DNA of 64,000 bases from Sphingomonas limnosediminicola (GTDB lineage: Bacteria > Pseudomonadota > Alphaproteobacteria > Sphingomonadales > Sphingomonadaceae). The notes beneath the pieces are model-generated. The model was not told the origin of the DNA. It made no database searches and saw nothing but the letters and a program-made list of their open reading frames with translations. This document shows, in pieces, positions 15,072-24,859 of the stretch (position 1 is the stretch's first letter; each line of letters begins with the position of its first letter). The stretch lies in contig NZ_BAABBM010000001.1 in assembly GCF_039537965.1 (NCBI RefSeq), positions 310,001 through 374,000 of the forward strand. Reading direction: 5' to 3'. The position numbers and the translations under genes are program-made.

Positions 15072-16996
15072 TCGCCGAGGCCGGTCTCGCAGCTCTGTGG
15101 CTGGCCGCTGGTTTGGCCGCGTTGCAATTCGTCCTGATGGTCTTGGCGCTTCGGTCTCCGATCGATGTGTGCCGGGCAATGCGCGGTGTTGCGGTGGTGC
15201 AGGGCGCGCTCACCCTCATTTCGTTCGCGATGCTACTGATCGTGTTCGCGCGCAGCGACATGTCGGTCGCACTCGTGTTCGAGAACAGCCACAGCGCGAA
15301 GCCCTTTATTTACAAGGTCGCCGGCACGTGGGGGAACCACGAAGGATCGATGCTTCTGTGGGTGACGGTGCTTTCGGTCGCCGGCGCTTTCTTTGCGCTG
15401 CTTTCTAAGCGCGCCGGAGAACGCACCGCGATCGCGGCTCTTGGAGCGCAGGCCGCGCTCGCTTTGGGCTTTTACGCTTTCCTCCTGATCGCCTCGAACC
15501 CTTTTGCGAGGCTCTTCCCGGCGCCACCTGATGGCCGTGGGCTAAACCCGCTGCTGCAGGATCCCGGCCTCGCCTTTCACCCGCCCACTTTGTACCTCGG
15601 CTATGTGGGGCTATCGGTCGCGTTCAGCCTCGCAGTAGGCGCGCTGCTGACCGGCGAAGTCGATGCCAAGCTTGCGCGAGCGATGCGTCCGTGGGTTCTG
15701 GGAGCTTGGCTGCTCCTGACGCTTGGCATCACCGCGGGAAGCTATTGGGCTTATTACGAGTTGGGCTGGGGCGGGTATTGGTTCTGGGACCCGGTCGAAA
15801 ACGCGTCGTTGATGCCATGGCTGGCTGCGACGGCGTTGCTTCACTCAATCAATGTGCTCGCCGCGAGGGGTGCCTTGAAAGCCTGGACGATGATGCTCGC
15901 CGTCATCGCTTTCTCGATGTCCATGGTTGGCACCTTCCTAGTACGTTCCGGAGTCCTCACGTCCGTTCACGCGTTTGCGATTGATCCGGAACGAGGCACG
16001 TTCTTGCTGGCCCTGCTCGGCATCTATGTTGGCGCGGCGTTTGTCTTGTTCGCGGTGCGAGGAGCCACACTTCGTGAGGGTGCGTCGTTTGAGCTGGTGA
16101 GCCGAGAGACGGGGCTCGTCATCAACAACCTGCTTCTCAGCGTCATTCTCGGCATCGTGTTCCTGGGGACACTTTATCCGCTGTTCGTGGAAGCGGTGAG
16201 CGGGGAGAAGCTCTCGGTTGGCGCCCCCTACTTCAATGCGGTTGCCGGGCCGCTTGCGCTCATCCTTACCGTGCTGGTGGGTGTCGGGCCGTTGTTGAGT
16301 TGGCGTCGCGAGAGACGGTCCAGGCTCAAGACGCTAACGATCCCCGCGCTGATTGGAGCGACGGCGCTAGCGATTACCGTCATTCTCTGGCCCGGAATGA
16401 ATATCCTGCCGCGGCTTGGGCTGATGGTCGCGGCCTATCTGCTGGTCGCCGGCACCTTGCCGCTTGTCGCGCGCAATCCGCTCCGCGCGCCATTGGCGAC
16501 TTGGGGCATGGTCGTGGCCCATCTCGGCATCGCAGTAGCGCTGGCGGGCATGGCAGCGAACGCGGCATTCACCAGCGAACGCCTTGCCGTCATTAGTCCG
16601 GGGGAATCGCTGACATTGGGCCCATGGACTGTCCAGCTCGAAACAGTCGAACCGGCTGCTGGTCCGAATTACACGGCAATAGAAGGCAAGCTTCGTGCGA
16701 CGCGCGGCAGTGGACTGACCATGCTTCGCCCTCAGACTCGCTACTTCAGCGACCCGCCGACCGAAACAAATGAGGCCGCGATCGAGACCTTCTGGAACGG
16801 CCAGCTCTACACGGTCATCGGAAAAGCCGATACTGCCGGTGGCTGGCAGGTCCGGCTGTGGTGGAAACCCTTCGTCACGCTAATCTGGACCGGTGGCGCG
16901 CTCATCGCATTTGGTGGCGCGCTTGCGCTGGTCGGCCGCGCCTGGAGAAGTCGCCGGCGCACCTCCGGTGGTTGGCGCAAGGAGCGCTACGCATGA
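15068..16996 (+). CDS. ccmF: CcmF, cytochrome c heme lyase subunit
   Basis: A 642-residue polytopic protein with about fifteen membrane segments and the WWD-type motif WGGYWFWDPVENASLMPWL (around residue 235-255). WGNHEGSMLLW near residue 91 is another conserved block. With CcmH/I it attaches heme to apocytochrome c. GTG start overlapping the ccmE stop. Full length for the family. Confidence 0.95.
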   Translation: MIAEAGLAALWLAAGLAALQFVLMVLALRSPIDVCRAMRGVAVVQGALTLISFAMLLIVFARSDMSVALVFENSHSAKPFIYKVAGTWGNHEGSMLLWVTVLSVAGAFFALLSKRAGERTAIAALGAQAALALGFYAFLLIASNPFARLFPAPPDGRGLNPLLQDPGLAFHPPTLYLGYVGLSVAFSLAVGALLTGEVDAKLARAMRPWVLGAWLLLTLGITAGSYWAYYELGWGGYWFWDPVENASLMPWLAATALLHSINVLAARGALKAWTMMLAVIAFSMSMVGTFLVRSGVLTSVHAFAIDPERGTFLLALLGIYVGAAFVLFAVRGATLREGASFELVSRETGLVINNLLLSVILGIVFLGTLYPLFVEAVSGEKLSVGAPYFNAVAGPLALILTVLVGVGPLLSWRRERRSRLKTLTIPALIGATALAITVILWPGMNILPRLGLMVAAYLLVAGTLPLVARNPLRAPLATWGMVVAHLGIAVALAGMAANAAFTSERLAVISPGESLTLGPWTVQLETVEPAAGPNYTAIEGKLRATRGSGLTMLRPQTRYFSDPPTETNEAAIETFWNGQLYTVIGKADTAGGWQVRLWWKPFVTLIWTGGALIAFGGALALVGRAWRSRRRTSGGWRKERYA

Positions 16997-17520
16997 GCCG
17001 GGTCACCCGCTTTGCGCCGCTTGCGCTCCTCTTGCTCGTCATCGTCGCGCTCATTTGGCGGCTCGTTACGCCGAGCGATAACAACGTGACATCGAAGCTC
17101 GAGGGCAAGCCTGTCCCGGCGTTTGACCTCGCCGCCGCTCTGCCCACCAAGCCCACGATCTCGTCTGCCGAGCTCGCTACAGGCAAACCGCGGCTACTAA
17201 ACATCTTCGCCAGCTGGTGCGTGCCTTGCGTTAGCGAGGTGAAAGTCCTGCAGGCATTGAGGGCCGACGGCGTCGCCATCGACGGCATCGCCATCCGCGA
17301 CCGATCGCAGGACGTCGCTGACTTCCTCGCCCGCAATGGCGACCCGTACGAACGGATCGGCAGTGACCCGCAGAGCCTCGTTCAAATTTCGCTCGGCTCG
17401 TCCGGCGTGCCCGAGAGCTTCGTCATCGATGGAAAGGGAATCATTCGTTACCAGCATATCGGACCGATCAAGACGTCCGATATGGCGCTCATATTGACGA
17501 AGCTGGAGCAAGCGAAGTGA
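16993..17520 (+). CDS. ccmG: CcmG/DsbE thioredoxin-like reductant of apocytochrome c
   Basis: A 175-residue membrane-anchored thioredoxin. A signal anchor covers about residues 7-24. The active site is WCVPC in FASWCVPCVSEV near residue 75-79, and SGVPESFVIDG carries the cis-proline loop. It reduces apocytochrome cysteines before heme attachment. The ATG at 16993 overlaps the ccmF stop (ATGA); a longer frame beginning inside ccmF is rejected. Confidence 0.95.
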   Translation: MSRVTRFAPLALLLLVIVALIWRLVTPSDNNVTSKLEGKPVPAFDLAAALPTKPTISSAELATGKPRLLNIFASWCVPCVSEVKVLQALRADGVAIDGIAIRDRSQDVADFLARNGDPYERIGSDPQSLVQISLGSSGVPESFVIDGKGIIRYQHIGPIKTSDMALILTKLEQAK

Positions 17521-17927
17521 GGCGCCTGCTCATCGTCATGGCGCTTTTCGCCGCGCAGCCAGCTGTTGCCGACAGCAATATGCCGCCGGCCTATTGGGCC
17601 AATCGCCAGCTGCCCGACGCGAAGCAGGAGGCGAGGGCGCAAGCGCTGATGGACGAGCTCCGCTGCCTCGTCTGCCAGGGGCAATCGATTTCGGATTCCG
17701 ATGCCGAGCTTGCCGGCGACATGCGCGACCTTGTCCGCCGACGTATCGCTGCGGGAGAGAGCCCGAAACAGATCCGGTCGTGGCTCATCGAACGCTACGG
17801 GAGCTGGATTAGCTATCGCCCGACGACTGAGGCGGCCGCCTGGCCGCTGTGGCTCGCGCCGCTGTTTCTCATCGGTGCAGGCGCTTACCTCGTCCGTCGC
17901 CGCATCAAGGCAAGGGCGCCCAATTGA
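17517..17927 (+). CDS. ccmH: CcmH, thiol oxidoreductase of cytochrome c maturation
   Basis: A 136-residue protein with a signal peptide (about 1-18), the conserved LRCLVCQGQSISDSDAELA block bearing the redox LRCxxC pair, and a C-terminal membrane helix followed by a short basic tail. This is the compact CcmH (CycL) form found when CcmI is separate. GTG start overlapping ccmG; one-base TGATG overlap with the next gene. Confidence 0.95.
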   Translation: MRRLLIVMALFAAQPAVADSNMPPAYWANRQLPDAKQEARAQALMDELRCLVCQGQSISDSDAELAGDMRDLVRRRIAAGESPKQIRSWLIERYGSWISYRPTTEAAAWPLWLAPLFLIGAGAYLVRRRIKARAPN

Positions 17928-18550
17928 TGGGCTGGCTTATCCTCCTGCTGCTGATTGCAGCCAGCGTTGCTTCGATGTGGCTGCTCGGCGCGCGCTCGGG
18001 CCTTCTTACCGCTTCCGCAGCAGCTCTCCTGCTTGGCGCGGCGGGTTATACATTTCAGGGAAGTCCCTCTCTCCCCGGCGCGCCATCAAGCGGCAGCGAG
18101 GCTCAGGAAGTCCTCCCGCTGACTGATGCGCGTCACGCCTTCTTCGGGCAGTTTACCCCCGCCGAGAGTTGGCTCCGTATGTCGGAAGCATTGGCACGGC
18201 ACGGACAAGGCGCGGACGCCGTCGGCATCCTGCAGAACGCCACGGATCGCTATCCAGGCGACGCGCAGCTCTGGATCGGCCTTGGGAATGCGCTCGTCGA
18301 TCACGGTCGCGGCCTTACGCCCCCGGCAGAGCTTGCATATCAGCGAGCCGCCGCAGTCTCGCCCGGGCATCCCGCCGCGCCATTCTTCTACGGCCTCGCG
18401 CTGGCCCGCTCGGGCGACCGCGCGGCTGCCGTCGCGATCTGGAAGCGCATCCTCGCCAATGCCCCTGCAAATGCGAGTTGGCGCCCGATGGTGGAACAAG
18501 GAGTGGCGGCGCTCGGCAAGCCTGCCGGCGCCGCGCCCCCTGCTCAGTAA
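17927..18550 (+). CDS. ccmI: CcmI-like TPR protein, apocytochrome c chaperone
   Basis: A 207-residue protein with two N-terminal hydrophobic helices (about 1-45) and a periplasmic tetratricopeptide-like region (ALARHGQGADAVGILQNATDRYPGDAQLWIGLGNAL, then FYGLALARSGDRAAAVAIWKRIL). This is the TPR part of CcmI/CycH, shorter than many homologues. It holds apocytochrome c for the CcmF/H lyase. It ends the operon and its last 7 bases overlap the end of the convergent alanine dehydrogenase gene. Confidence 0.85.
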   Translation: MGWLILLLLIAASVASMWLLGARSGLLTASAAALLLGAAGYTFQGSPSLPGAPSSGSEAQEVLPLTDARHAFFGQFTPAESWLRMSEALARHGQGADAVGILQNATDRYPGDAQLWIGLGNALVDHGRGLTPPAELAYQRAAAVSPGHPAAPFFYGLALARSGDRAAAVAIWKRILANAPANASWRPMVEQGVAALGKPAGAAPPAQ

Positions 18551-19644
18551 CTCTCGTATTCGAGGTCGAGTGCCTCGGCGACCGCCTGATGGCGAATTTT
18601 CCCGTCGGACACGTTGAGTCCGTTCAGCAAATGCTCGTCGGATTCGAGCGCTTTTTCGACGCCAAGATTGGCGATTTTCAATGCGAAGGGCAGGGTTGCG
18701 TTATTCAATGCGAATGCGCTGGTGCGCGCAACGGCGCCCGGCATGTTCGCCACGCAATAATGGATGATCCCGTCGACTTCGTAGACGGGGTCGGCGTGTG
18801 TCGTTGCATGTGACGTTTCGAAGCAGCCGCCCTGGTCAATCGCGATGTCGACGAGGACCGACCCGCGCTTCATCGTCTTCAGCATTTCGCGAGTGACCAG
18901 CTTGGGCGCGGCGGCGCCCGGGACGAGCACGGCACCGATCACAAGCTCGGCTTCCTTGACCGCGTTGGCGATCGCCGCGCGCGAGGCATAGGCCGTCTTG
19001 ATCTGGCTGGAGAAAAACATGTCGAGCTCGGCCAGGCGGTCGTTGTTAATGTCGTAAATGGTCACATCGGCCCGCATGCCGGTCGCCATTTGCGCGGCGT
19101 TCACGCCGGAGACGCCGCCGCCGAGGATAGCAACCTTGGCGGGCGCAACGCCAGGAACGCCGCCCAGCAGGACGCCGCGGCCTCCCTGTTCCTTTTCCAG
19201 ATAGTGCGCGCCAACCTGAACCGACATGCGGCCCGCAACCTCGCTCATCGGCTTCAGGAGCGGGAGCGTGCCGTTGCGAGCGGTGACGGTTTCATAAGCG
19301 ATGCAGATCGCTTTCGACTTCATCAGGCCCAGAGCCTGCTCCTTGTCAGCGGCGAGGTGGAGATAAGTGAAGAGAATCTGGTTGGGCCTAAGCAACGCGA
19401 TTTCCTGCGGCTGCGGCTCTTTGACCTTCACGATCATGTCGGTGGCGTCGAATACCGACTTGGCGTCCGGAAGGATTTTCGCACCGGCTTTCTCATAAGC
19501 CGAATCCGGGCAGTCGATCCCCGTTCCGGCCTTCGTTTCGACGAACAGTTCGTGGCCATGCGCAACAAGCTCGGCCACTGAAGCCGGCGTCAGTCCAACG
19601 CGATATTCATGGACCTTGATCTCTTTCGGCACCCCGATACGCAT
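18544..19644 (-). CDS. ald: Alanine dehydrogenase
   Basis: A 366-residue NAD-dependent enzyme converting L-alanine to pyruvate and ammonia. The start MRIGVPKEIKVHEYRVGLTP holds the family signature; catalytic residues correspond to Lys in KVKEP and His in TYLHLAADK; the Rossmann site is ILGGGVSGVNAAQ near residue 170-182, and IDQGGCFETSHATTHADP is conserved. ATG start at 19644. It is monocistronic here, convergent and overlapping with ccmI, with its promoter in the 200-base gap before kup. Confidence 0.95.
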   Translation of the reverse strand: MRIGVPKEIKVHEYRVGLTPASVAELVAHGHELFVETKAGTGIDCPDSAYEKAGAKILPDAKSVFDATDMIVKVKEPQPQEIALLRPNQILFTYLHLAADKEQALGLMKSKAICIAYETVTARNGTLPLLKPMSEVAGRMSVQVGAHYLEKEQGGRGVLLGGVPGVAPAKVAILGGGVSGVNAAQMATGMRADVTIYDINNDRLAELDMFFSSQIKTAYASRAAIANAVKEAELVIGAVLVPGAAAPKLVTREMLKTMKRGSVLVDIAIDQGGCFETSHATTHADPVYEVDGIIHYCVANMPGAVARTSAFALNNATLPFALKIANLGVEKALESDEHLLNGLNVSDGKIRHQAVAEALDLEYESY

Positions 19645-19842
19645 TTAATCGTTCGCTCCAGTGATGTTGTTTGCGCGCGCCTATAGACGGGCAAATCGCC
19701 CTTGTCCCCCCGCTTCGCGCACCTACCTAAGAGTGGATTTGCGGCAGTTCCGGGCCGGTGCTAGTGCGACGCACCGCCGCCAAGGCGACCCGGGGGCCAC
19801 AGGGATGCCATTGCGCGTCTTTTCGAGTTCGATTTTTCACCC

Positions 19843-21786
19843 ATGAACATCACCGCAACTGGAGGCGCCGTAGCCGACGCGCCGCAAAACAGTGCCCATG
19901 GTCATGCCCAGGGCCCACTGTACAAGCTCGTCGTCGGCGCCATCGGCATCGTCTATGGCGATATCGGCACGTCGCCGATCTACGCCTTCCGCGAGACGTT
20001 TGCGGGCCATCACACCCTGATCCCCGATAGGCTGCACATCTACGGTGTGCTGAGCCTGATCTTCTATTCAATGATGATCATCGTGACGCTGAAATATGTC
20101 ACGATCATCATGCGCGCCGACAATAAGGGGGAAGGCGGAAGCCTAGCCCTGCTCGCGCTCATCAACCGCACGTTGGGCGGGAAGAAGAAGTGGACGAGCG
20201 GGATCATCATGCTCGGCGTCTTCGCAACGGCGCTCTTCTACGGCGATTCCATGATCACGCCGGCGATGTCCGTCTTGTCCGCCGTGGAGGGCCTTGAGAC
20301 CGTCAATCAGGGTTTCGCGCCCTATGTTGTGCCGATCTCCGTCGTCATCCTCGTCGGACTGTTCGCCATTCAGGCGAGGGGGACGGCGAAGGTTGGCCTG
20401 CTCTTCGGGCCCGTCATGCTGCTCTATTTCGCGACGCTGGCTGTCCTGGGCGCCATGCACGTCATGGACGACCCAGCAGTCATCCTTGCGATGTTCAATC
20501 CGATCCACATTGTTGAGTTCTTCGCGGCGGATTTCCTGCGCGCATTTGTCGCACTTGGATCGGTCGTGCTGGCGGTGACCGGCGCGGAAGCGCTCTATGC
20601 GGACATGGGGCACTTTGGCCGTAAGCCGATCCGTATCTCCTGGGTCTACTTCGTGCTCCCGGCACTGCTTCTCAATTACATGGGGCAGGGCGCGATGATC
20701 CTCTCGGCTGATCCCGCCACCGCGTTGTCCAAGGTCAAGGATCCATTCTTCTATCTTGCGCCCGATGCGCTTCGGCTCCCGCTCGTCCTATTGGCAACGG
20801 CAGCGGCAGTGATCGCCAGCCAGGCCGTCATTTCGGGCGCTTATTCGGTGACCCAGCAGGCGATCCAGCTCGGATTCGTGCCGCGGCTGAAGATTGCGCA
20901 CACAAGCGAAAGCGCCGCTGGCCAGATCTACATCCCCAGCATCAATTGGGCGCTGATGATTATGGTCACGCTGCTTGTCGTGACGTTCCGTTCGTCGTCC
21001 AACCTGGGGGCGGCTTACGGAATTGCGGTGACAGGTGCGATGTTGATCGACACCATATTGATCGCCGTGGTGCTCCGCCAGATGTGGAACTGGAACCGGT
21101 TCGCCGTTGGCGGGCTGCTCACGCTCTTCTTCGTCGTCGATTTCTCTTACCTGTCGGCGAACCTGCTGAAGGTCCCGGCGGGCGGCTGGTTCCCGCTGTT
21201 GGTCGGCGGCATCGCCTTCACGTTCCTGACGACGTGGGCGAAGGGCCGTCAGCTGATGATCAACCGCATGGACGAAGCCAGCCTTCCCATCGAGGTGTTC
21301 ATCAAATCCGCTGCCGCGAGCGCCGCGCGTGTGCCTGGCACCGCAGTGTTCATGACCAGCTCTGCTAGCGGCGTGCCCCATGCGCTTCTCCACAACCTCA
21401 AGCACAACAAGGTGCTTCACGAGCGGATCATCCTTCTGACCGTGAAGATCCAGGACGTTCCTTACGTGTCTGAAGAGAAGCGCGGGGAGACCATGGACTA
21501 TGGCTCGGGCTTCCACCGCGTCGTGCTGCATTACGGCTTCATGGAAGAGGTGAACGTGCCGTCCGAACTGGCCCGCGTCGATCGTTGCGGCCCAGCGTGC
21601 AAGATGATGGACACCAGCTTTTTCCTCGCACGGCAGACATTGATCCCGTCGGCGAGACGACCAGGCATGGCTGTATGGCGAGAGAAGCTGTTCGCCTGGA
21701 TGCTTCGCAATGCGGAAAGCGCGATGGAGTTCTTTAAGCTTCCCACCAATCGGGTGGTGGAGCTTGGAAGCCAGGTCGAAATCTGA
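19843..21786 (+). CDS. kup: Kup low-affinity potassium transporter
   Basis: A 647-residue K+/H+ symporter of the KUP/HAK family. About twelve membrane helices fill residues 25-475 and a cytoplasmic C-terminal domain follows. Signatures are [18 protein letters not shown] near the start, [19 protein letters not shown] and [13 protein letters not shown]. Full length. Divergent from ald, with a roughly 200-base shared upstream region. Confidence 0.95.
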   Translation: MNITATGGAVADAPQNSAHGHAQGPLYKLVVGAIGIVYGDIGTSPIYAFRETFAGHHTLIPDRLHIYGVLSLIFYSMMIIVTLKYVTIIMRADNKGEGGSLALLALINRTLGGKKKWTSGIIMLGVFATALFYGDSMITPAMSVLSAVEGLETVNQGFAPYVVPISVVILVGLFAIQARGTAKVGLLFGPVMLLYFATLAVLGAMHVMDDPAVILAMFNPIHIVEFFAADFLRAFVALGSVVLAVTGAEALYADMGHFGRKPIRISWVYFVLPALLLNYMGQGAMILSADPATALSKVKDPFFYLAPDALRLPLVLLATAAAVIASQAVISGAYSVTQQAIQLGFVPRLKIAHTSESAAGQIYIPSINWALMIMVTLLVVTFRSSSNLGAAYGIAVTGAMLIDTILIAVVLRQMWNWNRFAVGGLLTLFFVVDFSYLSANLLKVPAGGWFPLLVGGIAFTFLTTWAKGRQLMINRMDEASLPIEVFIKSAAASAARVPGTAVFMTSSASGVPHALLHNLKHNKVLHERIILLTVKIQDVPYVSEEKRGETMDYGSGFHRVVLHYGFMEEVNVPSELARVDRCGPACKMMDTSFFLARQTLIPSARRPGMAVWREKLFAWMLRNAESAMEFFKLPTNRVVELGSQVEI

Positions 21787-21818
21787 ACCTTCGTCGTGCG
21801 CCGCGCATTGGCGCAGCC

Positions 21819-22382
21819 ATGGCAGATACAATCTCGTGGGTTGCGACGATAGCGACCATCATTGCCGCATCGATGACGGCAGCGAACCTTGGGCCGCGCA
21901 TAACGGGTTACGGATTTGCGGTATTCCTACTTGGATCGCTTTGCTGGCTCTGGACCGGGCTGCACACAGGGCAGCCGGCGCTTGCCTGGACGAACATCGT
22001 GCTGACCGTTCTCAACATCTTCGGCATCTGGCGCTGGCTCGGGCGCCAGTCGAGCGTGGAAGAAGGTGCCAAGGCCGCGTCGCAGGCGAGTGAAGGCACA
22101 CCCGGCGAAGCGCTCTTTCCGGTCTCGCTGCTCTCGCGTGCGCCCGTCGAATGCCGTGGCGACGAGATTGGAACATGCATCGATGCGATGGCCGGCTGCG
22201 GGAGTGGGCGTCTGAGCTACATCGTGGTGTCGCAGGGGGGTGTGGCCGGGGTAGGGGAGACGCTGCGCCGCTTGCCTTGGGAAAATGCCCATGTCTCAGG
22301 CGAAAGGGTGCAGACCGAAATGGACAGCCGTCACTTTGAATCGCTTGAGCAGCTTTCGCGGGACCAATGGCCGGGCCGCTGA
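21819..22382 (+). CDS. Membrane protein with C-terminal PRC-barrel-like domain
   Basis: A 187-residue protein. The N-terminal 75 residues have two to three hydrophobic helices. The C-terminal half (from about RAPVECRGDEIGTCIDAMAG, with SYIVVSQGGVAGVGETLRRLPW) follows the PRC-barrel pattern of a short beta barrel bearing a G-rich loop. Function unknown; PRC-barrel proteins often take part in envelope or RNA-related processes. Its end overlaps the next gene by 16 bases, so both are likely co-expressed. Confidence 0.65.
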   Translation: MADTISWVATIATIIAASMTAANLGPRITGYGFAVFLLGSLCWLWTGLHTGQPALAWTNIVLTVLNIFGIWRWLGRQSSVEEGAKAASQASEGTPGEALFPVSLLSRAPVECRGDEIGTCIDAMAGCGSGRLSYIVVSQGGVAGVGETLRRLPWENAHVSGERVQTEMDSRHFESLEQLSRDQWPGR

Positions 22383-22873
22383 TCATCACGGCTGAGCTGG
22401 CAGGGGAGGACCAAGCTTGGCTTGACCGATTGCGGCAGGCACACTTTCCGCCTGAGCGAAACCATCTCGCTGCACACCTCACCATGTTCCACGCATTGCC
22501 GCCCACAGCGGAAGCGGAAGTGCGCAGTCGCCTCGCGCAGCTTGCGAGTGCCGCACCGCCGCGAGCAAGCATCGAGGGGTTGATGAATCTTGGTGGCGGC
22601 GTCGCTTATCGGATCTCGTCACAAGAGCTGGACGCTGTCCGGCGTGAGCTGGCCGAGACCTTCCACGGCTTGCTCAGCGCCCAAGACGCTGGCGGATGGC
22701 GACCGCATGTCACCATCCAGAACAAAGTAACGCCAAAGGTCGCACGGGATTTGTTGGACACGCTCGCCGCAGACTTTCGCTCTCGCGCGCTCCGCATTTC
22801 GGGATTGGGCCTGCATCGATATCTCGGCGGCCCATGGGAAAAGCTGGCAATCTACAAGTTCAGGGGTCGCTGA
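22367..22873 (+). CDS. 2'-5' RNA ligase / 2H phosphoesterase family protein
   Basis: A 168-residue protein with the two HxT boxes of the 2H superfamily: HLTMF (about residues 37-41) and HVTIQ (about 113-117), separated by the usual 75 residues. Members ligate RNA or hydrolyse cyclic phosphates. Substrate unknown. It overlaps the end of the preceding membrane-protein gene and stops 5 bases before the convergent gene that follows. Confidence 0.8.
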   Translation: MAGPLIITAELAGEDQAWLDRLRQAHFPPERNHLAAHLTMFHALPPTAEAEVRSRLAQLASAAPPRASIEGLMNLGGGVAYRISSQELDAVRRELAETFHGLLSAQDAGGWRPHVTIQNKVTPKVARDLLDTLAADFRSRALRISGLGLHRYLGGPWEKLAIYKFRGR

Positions 22874-22878
22874 GGGAC

Positions 22879-23304
22879 TCAGCTCATTTCCCCGATCCCC
22901 GAGCAGCTGAGGTCGAATGCCGCCAGGCCGGATTCAAGAACCGAAGCGAGCATCGGCTGCTCCATCAATTCTTCGATCGCGCCGGCGGTGCCGTCGGAAA
23001 CCAGTGACTGCGCTTCCTCCATGGCCTCATCCCAATCGCTGGCATCATAGGTGCCCTGACCGACCCATGCGAAAGCGATCACCTCCGCGAGCTGGTCTTC
23101 GCCGAGGTCCTCGAACGCGGCCTGAAGCTCTTCCTCGACACTCGAATTGATGTCGTCTTCGAGGACGGAGAGGGCGCCTTCCTGCTCGTCGTCGACATTG
23201 TCCGGGTCTTCATTGCGATCGTAATCGCTAGCGGTCTGCGCTTCATATTCACGTGCGCGCAGGATGATCCGGCACAGCGTTTCGAGGGGGGTCAGCGGGT
23301 CCAT
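22879..23304 (-). CDS. DUF3775-family acidic protein
   Basis: A 141-residue, strongly acidic cytoplasmic protein. The layout (LETLCRIILRAREYEAQT, an acidic low-complexity segment with a DDEQEGALSVLED motif, then DQLAEVIAFAWVGQGTYDASDW) fits the DUF3775 family. Function unknown. ATG at 23304. It lies head-on to the ligase-like gene and its promoter region faces tRNA-Met. Confidence 0.7.
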   Translation of the reverse strand: MDPLTPLETLCRIILRAREYEAQTASDYDRNEDPDNVDDEQEGALSVLEDDINSSVEEELQAAFEDLGEDQLAEVIAFAWVGQGTYDASDWDEAMEEAQSLVSDGTAGAIEELMEQPMLASVLESGLAAFDLSCSGIGEMS

Positions 23305-23360
23305 CTATGTCTCTCTCCAACAGCGGCTTAACGAGAGCAGCCGTAAGCGGTTCCTCCGCG

Positions 23361-23389
23361 TTGACCGTCCAAGTTCACGCACCTATATC
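23361..23389 (+). promoter_or_regulatory. Sigma-70-type promoter for tRNA-Met
   Basis: TTGACC and TATATC are separated by exactly 17 bases and lie about 45 to 70 bases upstream of tRNA-Met, which would place the start of transcription in the short leader before the tRNA. No other plus-strand gene lies nearby. Confidence 0.6.
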
Positions 23390-23432
23390 GCGCCCCTCTG
23401 GCGCCTGTGATACGGGCGCCTTGCCTTTTTGG

Positions 23433-23509
23433 GGCGGAGTAGCTCAGCTGGTTAGAGCAGCGGAATCATAATCCGCGTGTCGGGGGTTCAAGTCCCTCCT
23501 CCGCTACCA
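23433..23509 (+). tRNA. tRNA-Met (anticodon CAT, elongator type)
   Basis: A 77-base cloverleaf: acceptor GGCGGAG paired with CTCCGCT (one G-U at the end), D arm GCTCAGCTGGTTAGAGC, anticodon stem GCGGA/TCCGC with loop ATCATAA, T arm GGGGG TTCAAGT CCCTC and encoded CCA. The acceptor end is not of the initiator type. A CAT anticodon could also be tRNA-Ile2, but the overall form matches elongator Met. Confidence 0.92.
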
Positions 23510-23654
23510 TTCCACAATACTCAATTTTCCCGTTTTCTGAACTGAATGTCGGGGAAGCGGTTCTCGGCCTCGAAAGATAGCACCTTTCAGCGGCCAAGTT
23601 TCCAATCCTACGTAGGGCGCAATCTCGTTCAGCATTGTGGGCAATTTAGGCTAA

Positions 23655-24751
23655 TTGCCTCCCCGTATCGACTGCAGCATGTCCGGATGCGTGAACCTTC
23701 GAGAGGATACATTCTCGCGTCATCTACCGGGTGTCCATTCCGATACGAAGCGGAGCGAGAGGTTGGAGGACACGGAAGACCACTCTAAGAGCGAGCCGAA
23801 ACGCTCAGCTAAGTCTCGTGTGGTTCGAACGCTGCTCGAGATCTTCGTCGGCTTGATAGTAGCGGTAAGTGCGGTGCGGATCCGCATGGCGATCGACCTG
23901 CCGTCGGAGGTTCTCCCGTCCTTTTTGCTGATAATCGGCTTTGCCTGGTCACCGTCGCCGCCGGGTTTGTCAGCGGACTCGTGACTATGATCGCGGGCGG
24001 AATGCTGACTTGGTATTATATCCTGAGTCCCGGCGGCTCGTGGGAGATCGACGGTCGCGACGGCTATTCGCTACTGGGTTTCTTCTCGATCGCATCCGTC
24101 ATTCTCGCGACGTCGCAGCTTTATCGGCTAAGCGAAATCAAGCGGCAACGGGTCGCGCTCAAACTCGCGCTGCAGGAAGCCGATCACCAGCGGTTGTTTG
24201 CGCGCGAAATGTCCCATCGACTGAAAAACGCGATGGCAATCGTACAGTCGATTGCCAGCCAGACGTTTACGCATGGAAACCCCGAAGTAGGCAAGTTCGA
24301 AGGCCGGCTCTCGGCCTTGGCCAACGCGCACAACCTCCTCAATGAACATGTCAAAGAGCCGACGGCGTCTATCGCTGAGGTCGTCAGGACAGCCATTGCG
24401 CCGTTCGACGACAAGACCGGCCGGTTTGAAGTAAGCGGAGAGCCATTGGCACTCCCGGATCAACAGGTCGTGTCGCTGAGCATCGCCCTTCACGAACTCT
24501 GCACGAACGCGGTCAAATATGGAGCGCTAAGTGCCCCGGAAGGATGGGTTTCGATTGAATGGGCGCCACACAACAAACAGCTTTTGCTTGAGTGGGAAGA
24601 GCATGATGGACCGGCGATAACTGCTCCATTGACGAAGGGGTTTGGGTCCAGGCTCTTGGCGCGAGCGGCCATGAGGGCGAGTTTGAAGTTCGAGGAAGAT
24701 GGTCTTCGATGCACTATCGCGCTGACTTCACGACGAAGCTTGATTGACTGA
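23655..24751 (+). pseudogene. HWE-type sensor histidine kinase, split by a frameshift
   Basis: Two frames together encode one membrane histidine kinase. The first (to 23984) gives a hydrophobic segment, RTLLEIFVGLIVAVSAVRIR then LPSFLLIIGF; the second continues, before its first ATG at 23981, as CLVTVAAGFVSGLVTMIAGG, completing a DUF4118-like membrane domain. The kinase core has the H box EMSHRLKNAMAIVQSIASQT, the N box HELCTNAVKYGALS and LEWEEHDGP, as in HWE kinases. One extra T in the TTT run at 23940-23942 would restore a single frame. Either a real lesion or a sequence error; the 256-residue kinase part could still be made from 23981. The true N-terminal start is unclear. Confidence 0.7.
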
Positions 24752-24859
24752 TGGCAAAAGACGAGGTTTTCGCTAGCAACGCCGAGTGTCCAATCCGTCC
24801 GTCCGCGCCACCTCACGACAGCGACCTTTTACTGCGAGGCCGCTTCGAATGAAGATACG

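Noticed and set aside
20788..21831. 347-codon minus-strand frame opposite kup
   Set aside because: Antisense shadow of kup; charged, composition-biased protein with no motif.
23400..23430. Rho-independent terminator (GGCGCC stem then TTTTT) just before tRNA-Met
   Set aside because: It lies between a good promoter and its tRNA and has only a 6-bp self-complementary stem; more likely part of the tRNA leader.
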